64,000 nucleotides of DNA from assembly GCA_963678675.1 (NCBI GenBank), contig OY783194.1:28188278-28252277 (forward strand). The letters run 5' to 3'. The notes beneath the pieces are model-generated. The model was given only the letters and a program-made list of their open reading frames with translations. It did no database searches and was not told the DNA's origin. The DNA is from Xiphydria camelus. Taxonomy: Eukaryota; Arthropoda; Insecta; Hymenoptera; Xiphydriidae. Below are positions 44,157 to 55,771 of this stretch, piece by piece. The position numbers were made by a program, and so were the translations under genes. Numbering within the stretch: position 1 is the stretch's first letter; each line of letters opens with the position of its first letter.

Positions 44157-46883
44157 TTGGAAAGGGCAATCAAATGGTCTCGGTTCATTCTGCAAATAAG
44201 TGGCATCTGGCCGGAACCTGGTCAGGTACGACGGACGAGACTCGTAGCGGAAATGCGAGTACTTTTAACATTCATTGTGCTACTCATAGTTGTGATACTT
44301 CCTCAAATTGCATTTGTATCAAAAGAATGGGGCGATTTGATATTGATGACTAACGCCTTATCCACCCTTGTACCCAATATCGTCTCAACGGTGAAGTTGA
44401 TCGTCATTCGTTACTACAAAAAACGTGAGTCGATCGCGAAGAAAAAACGACTAACAACGGAATATCGCACTGGCACGTCATTCAGCTGAATCCTAGGTTT
44501 TCGCGCGATTTTACGTTAGTAGCGGTACCTCGAATATACGTCTTATTGTCAGTAAAATTAAAAAACCTCTGCTATACTATTTCTGGACATTTATATATAT
44601 TTTTTGACGCTATTCAATCAAAAAACGCTATAATAATTTCGTAGATGGGCTTCACTAAATCGCGATAACACGATATCTGCCAGAACTTATTCTCCAACGA
44701 TTTCATTGATTTATTCAAGTTTCATGTCACTGAAAATTTGTAGATCGCAAGTTACGAATCCTAATAACCCCCTTTGTACACGGAAAATAAAGGATTTTGC
44801 AGTCTTAGCAAAACTGGATTTTGTTGAGAACTTTTTTCTATCACGACGAAAGTATTATTTGTGAAAGCAAGATGTATGTCCAGTGATAGCAAATTTAACT
44901 GCAATTGCGGTAAAATTGTGTTCGATGAAAATACTTGCTATCCCAGCAAATATTTTTACTATTATTCGACACATCTTTTCCCACTACAGATAATATTTTT
45001 GTCATAATAGCAAAATATTCTTAGCAAAACTCAGTTTCACTAAGGTTGCAAGATCATATTTGTCCGTGTACTTATGGCGGCACTATTGGCACCATAGCAC
45101 AGTCGCGACGGCTTTTCGCGTTCGAACACACAACATATTCCACCCTTTAAGCTTTGACATCTGCGGTGACTACCTTAACGGAAGACTGGAGGAGGCCGAA
45201 GACGGTTAAAGAGTACGATGTCATGATGTGGAACTCGGAAACCTCAAAGTTATTCACTTTGATCGACTATATTCTGATTGCGATCACCGTCTGTCTCAAT
45301 CCGGCTTTCATTGGAGATGGGCGAGAACATGGAATAAACGCGACGATCGTGCGGCCGCTGCCCCTAAAGTCTATTTATCCGTACGATTCGAACATCAGTC
45401 CATATTACGAGTTGACGATCCTCGCGCAGATGTGCGCCGCCTCAGTGATGATGTCTACTTATTGCGGAGCCAACAGTTGCTTCAACATGTTAGTAATGCA
45501 CGCTTGCGGCCAGTTGGAGAATCTCAGGGATCGACTGGAAGACTTGGCGATGGTACCCGAGGACTCGAAAGTGTCGAGAAACTTTCGAAGGAGCGTGGCA
45601 GCGATTGTGGAGAACCACGAGCGCGTGATAAGGTTCTCGCAAAGTAATTCTGCCGTTCGGTTCTATTTCTCGCAATCAATTTTTAGTAGCTGTCCGTATA
45701 TCTACGCTTTGTAATTATTTCTATTGAGCCATTACGCGTTTCACGTCCGATACGTGACAATAAATAAACGAAATATTTCTCGAATTATTAAAAATATTTA
45801 ACGTAAAATGTGGATGCAAAATTAAAATGAATTGTAAATTCGCTGCTAAAGTACTGAAAATTCTCGCATTGCAGGTTTGTCGATATTATCGAGAAGTCTT
45901 TCAACGTATTAATGCTCATACAGATAGTATCATGCAGCATCCTATTATGCGTTCAAGGATTTTTGTTGATCTGCAATGTAAGTATTTCTGAAATTTACGT
46001 AAAGCGAATGGAGATTTCGAAATTATTTCTCAATTTAGGTATCCATCCACGACGATGACAGAATATCGACGCGCCTACTACTCTTTATGGCAGCTTATAC
46101 AGTCTGGGCTACCGACCATATGTTCGCATACTGCTTCATCGGCGACATGCTCCAAACTCGAGTAGGTTTCATTGTCTAATCTTTAGACTCCATTCGATTC
46201 AATCCCCTATTCTTGAGCACCCACCATAAAAGAAATAGGAAGATAGAACTTTGAATTCCGATGGCGAAATTGTTTCCAGTCCATAGAAATTCATCATGCG
46301 GCATATAATTGCGAGTGGTACAACTTAGAGGCTAGAAATGCGGCCTACCTGATTCCAATAATGATACGTGCCCAAGAGCCTCTTTATCTGACGGCAGGCA
46401 AATTTTGTCCAATGACATTGACCACATTCTCCAGCGTAAGCGCATCATCAAATTCCCTATTTTTAGCCTTTCGCGTAATAATTTTGTAAAATTTAACAAA
46501 CTTTTAATCATTTTCGGGATAAAATTTACAAGTAATTTTGTTCCGTTTTATGGTATACTGCCGCCCTGAGTAAAAATTGGATAATTCGCGTTTCAAAAAA
46601 CGTACAGAAGTATGCTTTAAATGAGTAAGATGAAATAATTAGGAAACAAAATGTTGCAATATTCTAAATAAAATCTAGTATATTGTTACATTTTTTTTTC
46701 AGATTTCAGTATCTTAATCACCTTAAAGCATATTCCTTTATATCTTTTGATAGGTCAGTTACTTCCTCTTTGCTTAGAGCGGCAGTATATTATAGGTAGA
46801 ATATGGAGGTGTGTGATTTTAACTTTCAGATGTTAAGCTCGTCCATGGGATATACATCTTTCTTACTTGCTATGAAAGACTAA
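44157..46883 (+). CDS. Or: Odorant receptor (7tm_6 family), six exons, start codon not found
   Basis: Insect odorant receptors are seven-helix ligand-gated channel subunits that pair with Orco in olfactory neuron dendrites. Exons are 44157-44424, 45152-45632, 45875-45977, 46039-46161, 46280-46435 and 46830-46883. Their lengths sum to 1185 nt, with phases 1, 2, 0, 0, 0 joining without error, giving about 394 residues, the usual family length. Recognisable family segments are the WSRFILQISGIWPEP amino end, the TEDWRRPKT loop, RPLPLKSIYPYD, NCEWYNLEARNAAYLIPIM, LTAGKF and the SSSMGYTSFLLAMKD carboxyl end. Hydrophobic helices fall near residues 33-52, 58-80, 115-132, 160-185, 265-285, 295-320 and 365-390. 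All introns are GT-AG; the exon 2 donor (AG|GTTCTC) is weak but gives the correct RFVDIIE join. The frame begins at a leucine codon. An in-frame TGA lies at 44091 with no ATG in between, so either a small upstream exon supplies the start (CTTGCAG at 44148-44154 could be an acceptor) or the start has been lost. Confidence 0.9.
44776..45071. mobile_element. MITE-like inverted-repeat element in odorant receptor intron 1
   Basis: It begins GTACACGGAAAATAAAGG and ends with the reversed counterpart ...TTTGTCCGTGTAC. The two ends match over about 70 bp with scattered mismatches (both contain TTGCA..CTTAG..AAACT when read inward). There is no coding capacity. A clear target duplication was not seen, so the family is unassigned. 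Confidence 0.7.
46554..46789. mobile_element. MITE-like inverted-repeat element in odorant receptor intron 5
   Basis: The left end TATACTGCCGCCCTGAG and the right end (read inward) TATACTGCCGCTCTAAG are inverted copies. The similarity extends inward to a shared ATGCTTTAA. A flanking TA on each side is compatible with a TA-targeting DNA transposon. It has no open frame. The element leaves a second CAG acceptor-like site near 46704, but the real last exon follows the CTTTCAG at 46823-46829. Confidence 0.65.
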
Positions 46884-49700
46884 CACGACATTTGGAAGGT
46901 CGAGAAATCCACGTCAAAAACATAATTATTCAGGGATCCTTTCGGAATTTTAGATTTTTCTCGACCAAGGTTTCTGATATAGGAAAGTATGTTTACGATA
47001 CAATGTTTATCTTTATATGTCATGTAATTTGAGTTAGCAATAAGAATAATGTTAACGTTAAAAATAAAGTAATTCAATCTTCATTAAATATTGTTCTCAA
47101 ATTTTGTAATCTTTATTATTTTTACTTTTAGTTAAGAACTGTCGTGTAATTTAAATTAGTAATGGAAACAGTGTTAGTGTTAGAAATATTGTAATATAAT
47201 TTTTTTTTTAAAGTTAAAGTTCATATAATTTTATTGCCATTCAACATCTATCCTGCAATAATATCTTAGTTGACTCGGATAAGAAACAATAATGTAAAAC
47301 TTATATGTTACTTATTGTTAGACTCAGAATATACGAGTATGTAATACCTACTTGTGTGTGTGCAACGATTATATCTGCTGTCTGAAGATCACTTTTCCAC
47401 CTCTTCCAAATATCAACAACGAATATTTTTGACGTGTGAAATGTGTATCTAATGAAATGTTCGTCACCATGTGTCTAGTGTGTTCTCAATTAATAATAAT
47501 AATATTATTATAAGGCACTATCTTTGCGAGAATTAAATTTCAGGCCCACATTATCGATTTCCTCAATAAACGAAGTATTCGAGAGTTATTGGTGGGCGTA
47601 CCTAATTGTTTTTTAATTCGGAAATAATATTTATGGCATTATCAAGTTTCTAACGCCGTCCACTATCTGCAAAGTAAGAATACAGTCGACGCGCGCGCGC
47701 GGGATCCCTTCTGTCTTGGCTAAAAATAAATCTACATTAATTCCTACCACAGGTGAGAATAGTGATGACGCTTCACAAAAAAAACTTCGCGACGCATACG
47801 TGGTCGAGTTGCTCGACCCCCAACAGATCGAAAGTCATGAAATAATAATAACCGTGGGTGTAAAGGCGACTTCGAATAAGAATTATTTGCACAGAGCGAG
47901 TGGCGGATGCTCTCGTTCCGATGCATTTGAATAAAACATATGGGGGAGGAGAGGGAGTCATCGCATTGATTTCTGTCGCAAATAATCTTCTTTACTCTGC
48001 TGTACCTGTTCAATAATTTCCAACAGTGTGAATTTTCTGTGACCGACTCGGTGGCGCGCTTTATAGCATACATCACTTACAAAGCTGCCCGGTTATATGC
48101 CTGGATTCGAATACAGTGAATTGCGATATTGTTGGAAAATACAATAGTTATTTATTTGCATAAATTTTACAAATTCATTAGATGTAGTCGAGCATTACTT
48201 ATTGAACGTATACATAAATAAAATGTCACGTGATTTCCCAATTGAAAGTCTTCATCACGCAACACAAAGATTCTTAACCGTGTGAAGCTGCGATGGAAAC
48301 GATTTCACGTAAACATTGATATTCCAATCAAAATGTTTAGTCGTTTCAAAATCTCATGTTTTACGAGCTGATATTTATTTTGTACATACACCTGTATCAT
48401 ATTAATAGAGATTATGTAGTAATATGAAACACAACATAAAATAACATATGTATACGTGAACCTTAATTCGATCATTTATTATTTAAATTGATCGTAATAC
48501 TGGTACATTAATCAATTTAATATAATCAAATTACTGAGTTACGTGAATGAAGTAACACTTCAATTAATTCATTTTATATCATACAGTTTTCTATTTTTCG
48601 AAGTTATATTCTATCTATAATTCAAATATATCAGAAGCAAGAGGACGCTTTTAATAATTCAGTTACAGAAATTGTATTGCCTATGTTTTTCAACGTAAAA
48701 ATCTGTTAAGAACTCGTAACCGTAGGTATTATTGATGAAAGAGTCGAAGTAGCCGGTGCCATCTGCCTCAAATTGTCGCGACTGCGTCGAAGTAACCAAA
48801 GATAGATACCTACTGCGGAATCGAGGGAAAGTAGGTATACCCTCCTTATATCACTTTACCAATTATCATATCCAGAATCTTCAGCCGGCCTTTAAAAAAA
48901 TCAATTCCTTTATTCTTCATTTTTCACTTTGAAAAAGTCGATTCTATACCGATTCGATCTCCAACTGGACTTATTGCCTGTGTTTTGTATTTTCTTTCTT
49001 CTCGACGGGGAGCAATATCGCCTTACACCCCGCAGATGGCACAGAAATGCCAGTTTCTTGAAAAAACATTCAATAAATAAAAAATTATCATCACGGAATT
49101 TAGTTAAATTTTCCATAATTTCATATTTAATCACGAATTCAGATTACTTGATATAACAATTATTTATCGCGTGTGGTTTCTGATAAAATCGCTTTATTCA
49201 TAAATCCGGAGCATAAAGTTTCAGGACATCGTAAAAAAGTCCTTTGAGAAAGTAATTTATGCTGTAAAGTAAAATAATTTATTACATATAATTTCAAAAG
49301 TTCTATCCCAACAAGTTCAGCGAGAAAACATTGATTTTATCCATTGCACGATAAAACTATTCATATTTTATATCTTCAAACATTATCGTATCATGAGTGG
49401 AGTGGGCAAGCGAGCATGCGCACAATTAGTCGCGCGAAAAAGTAGCGAAAGCTTCATAATTCGGTGATTCAATCGTGGGTCTGAACACTTGCCCCCGCTA
49501 TCGCTACTTATCGTATCACCACCATCATCACCACTAAAGCTAGCGGCTATATCAGCTGCACTGGCTACCGGCTTCGCGGACAAGTAGAAAGAGTCAGCGC
49601 AAGGGTCGACGCGCGAGAGGACTCACCAGTTCAATCAGTTTCTCGTCATTCATATTTCAAAACTAAAAGCAAACGCGCTGTCCGCCAAACAATATGTAAC
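46884..49700. other. AT-rich intergenic region, nothing recognised
   Basis: About 2.8 kb of AT-rich sequence. It has a short CG run (GACGCGCGCGCGCGGGA near 47689) and only short unrelated open frames, such as 47716-47934 on + and 49383-49583 on -. No family motif, RNA gene or long repeat was recognised. The downstream untranslated part of the odorant receptor presumably occupies its left edge. Confidence 0.5.
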
Positions 49701-49710
49701 TGACCCGCAA

Positions 49711-49925
49711 AGACTCTGTTCCCACTATCCTTACCGCTTCCGACACGTTTCAGTCTGTCCGTCAAAAATACGTTTGCATTTAAACTGAACGGACGTGTTC
49801 GGAAACGGTATCTAAACGGAACGGAAAGTGTGTATACCTACACTTATTTTCATGTCATAATATTGTATGTAAACGGAACGGAACCGATATGGAACGGAAA
49901 CGGAACGTATAGTGAGAATCAACCT
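49711..49925. mobile_element. Possible degraded MITE with GGAACGG motifs
   Basis: The right end read inward (CTCACTATACGTTCCGTTTC) resembles the left end (CCCACTATCCTTACCGCTTC). An inner pair, ACCGCTTCCGACACGT and ACGTGTTCGGAAACGGT, is also inverted. The interior has scattered GGAACGGAA units. Similarity is imperfect, so this is tentative. Confidence 0.35.
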
Positions 49926-50370
49926 TAATAGGGCACAGTCGGATACCAGCAGCCTCGTCGAAAGGTACTCTCAGGACACGACGTACGGATAAAGCGGAGC
50001 AGTAGTTATGTTGTCGTTAATCATCGACTTCTCGGCATCTCTCAACTTTTGAATATCACGACGTAGTGCACGCGGTGAATACTAATATTTATTTTTATAT
50101 AGCCTAGATTTCAATGTTATCACTTTAATATGATATTAATAATATGATTTTTTAAATTATATCTTACTCGGTTTATCCGTCATTTACGTTTTCTTTTCCT
50201 TCTTTCATTTTACAAAAATATTACGCTAGAATGCATTTGTCACTGCACACGCACGTTGTCTTTTCTTGCATTTCTTATATGACAAGTTTTACATCATTTT
50301 TCGTTAAGAAAGAGCGATAAACGGATAAATAATTGAGCAATGTCGTGAATTTCCAGCAAAGACTAATAAT
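49926..50370. other. Intergenic, nothing recognised
   Basis: AT-rich sequence with no open frame, RNA gene or repeat structure that I could recognise. Confidence 0.4.
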
Positions 50371-50518
50371 TAATAGTTCAAAATTTGAATGGTTGTAATT
50401 CACTCGATACTTGTGCAAGAGGGAATGGGGTCGGGAGGGGGGGCGGGGCGATTAACAGTGTAAAAGGCCGAGAGGCCATACAGTAAGAAATAAATAAATA
50501 ATAGTTCAAAATTTGAAT
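50371..50518 (+). mobile_element. Short 5'-truncated non-LTR or SINE insertion with target-site duplication
   Basis: The 20-bp sequence TAATAGTTCAAAATTTGAAT occurs at 50371-50390 and exactly again at 50499-50518. The 108 bp between them end in a TAAGAAATAAATAAA tail. A long exact target duplication next to an (AAAT)n tail is the signature of target-primed reverse transcription. The insert is too short to carry an enzyme and contains a G-rich run (GGGAGGGGGGGCGGGG). The element family is not identifiable here. Confidence 0.8.
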
Positions 50519-51790
50519 CACTGTTTTTTTTAAATAATGCCTATCTTAATTGACGACGATCTTGGCTTTATATAATAATCGGGTGAGTGTAAACCCCATA
50601 TCAGAATACACAGGTTACACCTAACTTCTACAAGTATCATCAATTACATAAAATACAAATATTAAAATATTTTAATACGCGTTAAATGTATAATATATAT
50701 ATAAGAAATTTATATTTTCTATTGAAACTGCATTTTCATTCTTTTCTATTTTTATTTCATAAACGGAATTCCGATCAAACGACATTGAATTGCAATGCAA
50801 TTTTGACATCGCGTAGTCGTATATATGCTTTAGAATTTTAAAGCGCTTTATCTTATTACTGACCGTTCTATCAATTATTTCTCTCGTTTCTCGTAGATAA
50901 TATATGTAGTTTATGAAATAATGATGAGAGAAAGGAATTAATAATTTATTTCAACGGCTAAATGAAGAAATCTTCATTGTAGGTACTTCTCGTAACTCTT
51001 ATTACATCGGTTCTCGGTTAATGGCAAATAATAGGTACCGCCACCGCGCTCGAGTCTAGAAACGTACCTACAGAATACCATAGCCGCGCGAGTAAACTGT
51101 TTTGAGCCTTTACATAAAAGACAAACTAACATCGTTATCGTGTCGCTCCGTTGATTTTCAAGCACGACGACGAAGCACGCGCGCTCGGTACTTTTCAAAA
51201 TGTCATTTAATCTCCGCTCAATGCGAAAAGCAAAGAAAATGTTGAAATAAATTTTAAAAATATTACACTTAATGTATAGCTCCGAGTATAGTTTCTACGT
51301 TTTATCATTCAAATTCCATAGTTTTATTGTTGATAGTCCTCGTCTTTTGCAATAACTGTTTAATATATTAATTATCGAAGATTGCTATAATTAACTAGTA
51401 ATACATTTCATAAAAATTAATTCATTAATAAATAATAGAGATATTGGAACATGTGTTTTCTATTTAAGATTCGTATTTACATATAAACGCAAATAATACT
51501 CGAATTCACGAACAAGTTGTGCAGATGATTTAGTACGGCCTCCTAAAAAATTTCGCTCTTTTTTAGATCCTTTCTTTACTTGAGATTACACGCATACAGT
51601 ATACCTACCGCCATTTTTAGAGTGGTCTGCGGTCAAAGCTTTTTCTAGTTTCGATATCCAGGAAAGCTTCGAAAGATCTGGTCGAGAATACCACGTAACA
51701 CACGATAAAGCACGTCGTAGGATGCTCGATGTTAGCACACGTTGCGAGGACCTAAATAAATAAATTGTCGGAGTTTACATTTTGCAGGTG
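50519..51790. other. Intergenic, nothing recognised
   Basis: Mostly AT-rich. A - strand frame of 74 codons (50974-51198) has no recognisable domain. No RNA gene or repeat was seen. Confidence 0.4.
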
Positions 51791-52370
51791 TATACAGGGT
51801 GTTCGGAAAAAACACCGACACAGAAATAGGGGTGATAGGTTACGTGATTACAAGTATTTTGATATAAGGGACCTATACCCGCAAGCGCGCCCCCTTCTGG
51901 AGATATCAACTTTTCAAATTTATAACGACCGAGGTTGATCAAAGTAGAATAATAAGAAACGTATCAAGATGGTAACGAATATTTAATTTTACGAGATACA
52001 AAAACAATGTACTACAGCAAATGCTCAAAATGACGGCCACCCATGTCCATGCAACATCGGAAACGATTCTGAATAGATGTGCCACTGCGCAAACTGCTTG
52101 CGGAAAGCATAACCGCTTGGCTCAAGTCCTTGTACTTTTCGAAGATGATGCGGATACAAGGAGTTTTCATTTGTTTTTCAATTGTACAGGTAGACAAAAA
52201 ACTCAATATTATTCTACTTTGATCAACCTCGGTCGTTATAAACTTGAAAAGTTGATATCTCCAGAAGGGGGCGCGCTTGCGGGTATAGGTCCCTTATATC
52301 AAAATACTTGTAATGACGTAACCTATCACCCCTATTTCTGTGTCGGTGTTTTTTCCGAACACCCTGTATA
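51791..52370 (-). mobile_element. 580-bp foldback DNA transposon relic with transposase carboxyl end
   Basis: The ends are TATACAGGGTGTTCGG and CCGAACACCCTGTATA. The terminal inverted repeats run about 165 bp (51791-51954 and 52207-52370) and are nearly identical. The unique core read on the - strand (52206 down to 52012) gives a frame ending in MDMGGRHFEHLL and a stop. That resembles the ...NGGHFEHLL ending I know from insect Tc1/IS630-like (DUF4817-type) transposases. The catalytic part is missing, so this is an internally deleted, non-autonomous copy. TATA at both tips is compatible with TA target use. Confidence 0.8.
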
Positions 52371-53641
52371 AGTATGATTGTCTCTGCAAATATGCTTGCT
52401 CTCTCTCACGTAACCATGTAGGTATGAAGAATATATGAAACCACAAAACTAATATACGTAAATATCAACATTTGTTTACTCTCTCTCTTTATGATCCGCG
52501 TGATTAAAAACAAATAAAAGTCGAGAGGAAATGTTTCAATGTAAAACAATCTCTTTAAGAAACTTTATAAAAGAGAGAAATATAAAAGTAATTAAATCAC
52601 CCAAGTAGATATCGCTCATTTACTGCAATAATAACATAACACAAAATCGATATTTTTTTAGGAGACGATTTTAAAAATTGGACTATTACCTATAATTTTA
52701 AAGGAATATGAGCGTCGATCATTTGCTGTAAAAATGACGTTACTCAAAAACTGTATTGGCATATTCTTGCAAAATTATGATAATCGAGGACTCTTAAAAA
52801 CGTCTCGCAAATTCGGCGGGAGCCCGTTGCAACGGCGCAGAGGCGAGTCGGAGGTCGCGTTTTAGGAGGGAGAGCGTACCGGTATTCCCGTCGTCCTCGG
52901 CGGCTCCCTCTCATTCTCTTCCGGCTTCCGAGCGGTGGCTTCCTCCCGTTCTCTTCCAAAGCAGCTCGTGCTCTTCCTGTCGCGTGCAGGTTCGTCACAA
53001 AACTCACTCGTTATACTACGCTTTTTCTATGATCGTGCTCTTATCGCAGCTCGAGCGGTACTTTTCTCGGGCTACGCTCCAAAGCACAACTTCCTCCTCG
53101 GTCCGTCTCTTCGGACGTCTCCTTCCCCCCTCAGAGAAGAAACCATTGACGTCGATGCCTCGAGGTCGTCCGTCTTGTCATTCGATCCTACCAAGCTGAT
53201 CGGCGACAAGCCGTTCGCTATCGGCCCGGGCGCTCAACACGTGTCCGTACGGACGAGTCTCGCCCGTTTTGACGCCGCGATCGCGCGCCTGCCTTATCGC
53301 AAAGCCCTTTCGGTGGCCGATTCGCACGCATGACCCCGAAGGGGCCGACTGCACCCTTTTTGTGACTTGGAGTGATTCTCCACGTCACAGTGCATACATA
53401 AACTGGTTGAAGGGTGATTACACACAAAGACTTTACGAGCGAGGCGTGAAAAAATCTGAAGGGGTCGTAGCGATGAGAGAGAAGCTTAAAGAAAAAAGCC
53501 TAGCACAAAAGCAAATATAGAGGAAACGCGGCCGGCGGAAAAGTCGTACCGAAAGTAGAAAAGACACGTATGATATCAGTCAGCATACAGGTATAAGCGT
53601 GTAACAAACTCTCCGCGTGCGATGCAGCTGGGCGTATCTTT
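52371..53641. other. Intergenic, with a GC- and CpG-rich island (about 52790-53340)
   Basis: The first 400 bp are AT-rich. From about 52790 to 53340 the sequence becomes much richer in G+C and CpG than its surroundings. An open frame of 132 codons (52935-53333, +) lies here but starts in purine/pyrimidine-biased sequence and shows no family motif. It may be a transcribed untranslated or promoter region, or simply a long frame made likely by high GC. I searched it on the - strand for a second Ig domain of the neighbouring Dpr gene and found none. Confidence 0.4.
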
Positions 53642-55771
53642 TCATTTCCCCCTTTCAAACGCCAAGTGTATTTTAGGCACCGTATCAACCTGACATTCGT
53701 AGATCCCAGCATCTCTGGGTTGAACATAATTTATCCGAAGGTGCCAGTCTTCCGATGCCTCGGGGTGAACCACGGTGAACCTCCCGTCACTTGTATAAGT
53801 GAAGCTCATCGATGTGAGGATGTGCAGGTCCCTCTTGCGTATCCAGGAGACCTGCTGTAATCGATTACAGGCTCGCTTACCTTAGCTCTGTGCGTCCTTC
53901 GGACAAATGTATTAGGCCGACGCGACTAAAGGTCACTCACTGATGGCTTTAGAAGATTTTTCACGCTGCACAACAGCTGAGCCGAATGCCCTGAGACTGC
54001 CGTGACGTTTCGATGAGAATCATTGGTGAAGTGAGTTTTCTCGGATCTCTTGGGAAGATCCTCCTTTCCGTCTGTCGGGCCGTCTACGGAATTCGCTACG
54101 GCTGGAACGAACGACGCTTATTTTTCGAATGAGCGAATGAAATCGAATCACCTATTCAGAGTAAAGAGAGACCGTAAATCAAAGAGTCGGTTGTAATACT
54201 CCGACACTTTTTAATCTTTGATTTCTCAAAATGACGCAATATAATATTGTAGATTTGAAGGAAAGATATCATATTCATCTATTTTTGTACGATTTCGATA
54301 TAAAAAAAGTCAAATTCAAAATTATTAATTTGATAAGCTTGATAGCAGCCGTGAAGCCGTATTGTATTAACTTTACGAAATGTACAGGTACTCCAGCACA
54401 ATATATGATCGCAAATCATAATGAACTCCATTTCATAAAGCACTACAAGGATAACTAAATTCCATTTATGACTTTCCCCGTTACTTTTTCCAATAGAAAT
54501 TACAACGATATTTGTGCCGACCCTTCTCAATGGTAGATACATATATCCGACAGTAGAATAGCTTCGTTCTATCGAAGGGGGGAGACCTATACGAGCCTGG
54601 ACAATTACCCCAAAGTGCCTGAAAAAAACTGACCATAAATAACTATTGCCAACTGCGTACTGGTGTGAAATTGCGCGAACGGACGAGTTCTGTATTAGAA
54701 CATAATTGTAAACTATTTATGACTAACTCCAACTTACGGAATGAATTTTATATGAAAATGCTTTCTCCTCAGCAAATCACTTCACAATTTTATAGAATTA
54801 ATTCTGAGGATTTTACATAGGATTTTCTTTGTAGGTGTAAATTTATATATTCAATATTTTTGATATTAAAATAGTATTCATCTGAATACTTTTTCTTTCT
54901 CTTTCTTTCTTCAATGTTTATATCCCATATATGTTTATTTATTCTGCAATGTAGATATCCCATATATGGGGTTGTCAACAATGGTACGATAGAATTCACA
55001 TTTCCATATGATTTACATTTTATGTTTCCATTCGCCAAATATCCGGGGGCATGTTTGAACCACAAGATGAAATGAAGTTTTTTCAACAATTTCATACTTT
55101 CCCTGCGTAATCCAAGATAAATATCAGACGTTGCGTTGCGAATTAAACGGGTTCGTCCTAGAGATCTCCCTCCGGTGGTGCTCGGGTGGTATCGGAAATC
55201 ACGATTCGAGTAGACATTACGGGAGACCAGTGCCCACTCGAACCGGAATCCCGAGCACCATCCAAACATCACTAGTGTCAGATTCAGGAAAGTCATACTA
55301 CAATGCTAACTGCCCCGTGCTCTAGGGTTTTCTATAGAATTTAACTCTGATAATACTTTAAAAAGCAATCATTTAAATTCTCGTTTGAGCACTGAGAAAA
55401 ATAACTCTGCCAATTTAACCAAAATCCTATTGACGATGAACAAACCGTTTGGTAAAATGTCGATCCTTCATCTGTTTAGTTGAACTAACCATTTTTTATT
55501 AGAATTTAGAGGGGATAATTATGGAAGACCAAAGCCTATTGGAAATACACCCTCGAAAATCGTAAAAAGTACTGCGAAAATCAAAGCAGAAATAAATCAC
55601 CACCATGCGCTGTCTTAGCTTTCCACCCGACACTTGCCACAATTAAATCGACTCATCTCCTCATCGGCAAATAACCCACGGACCTATCTCGTGAAGATCC
55701 GGAATCGGTTCCGCGCGTAACAGATACGTGATTCCCAGCAGTACAAACGCCATGGCGTGGAAAGGTGCCAT
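53642..55771 (-). CDS. dpr: Dpr family cell-surface protein, signal peptide and first Ig domain (partial gene)
   Basis: Dpr proteins are neuronal membrane-linked proteins with two Ig domains that bind DIP partners during synaptic matching. Three exons are visible on the - strand: 55771-55684, 54101-53941 and 53851-53642. Exon 1 starts MAPFHAMAFVLLGITYLLRA, a signal peptide, and ends in phase 1. Exon 2 has NVTAVSGHSAQLLCSVKNL, with the first Ig cysteine. Exon 3 has VSWIRKRDLHILT, SDGRFTVVHPE, EDWHLRI and QPRDAGIYECQV, with the second cysteine and the DxGxYxC motif. Splice phases agree (88 + 161 + 210 nt) and donors and acceptors are GT/AG. After VPKIHLAF the frame reads ERGK and a stop instead of the usual last strand. 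So exon 3 probably splices out earlier (CAG|GTTGAT or ACG|GTGCCT), or the gene is broken there. The second Ig domain and membrane anchor were not found in the window. Which Dpr paralogue it is cannot be said. Confidence 0.88.
54102..55683 (-). other. Dpr intron 1
   Basis: About 1.58 kb of intron. It holds CT-rich simple sequence near 54890-54910 and an imperfect hairpin at 55169-55264, whose arms share GGTGCTCGGG and TTCGAGT. No exon, RNA gene or clear transposon was recognised inside. Confidence 0.6.

Noticed and set aside
52935..53333. 132-codon + frame in the CpG-rich island as a gene
   Set aside because: High GC lowers stop frequency; there is no motif, splice context or homology that I can recognise. 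It is described as a region and not called.
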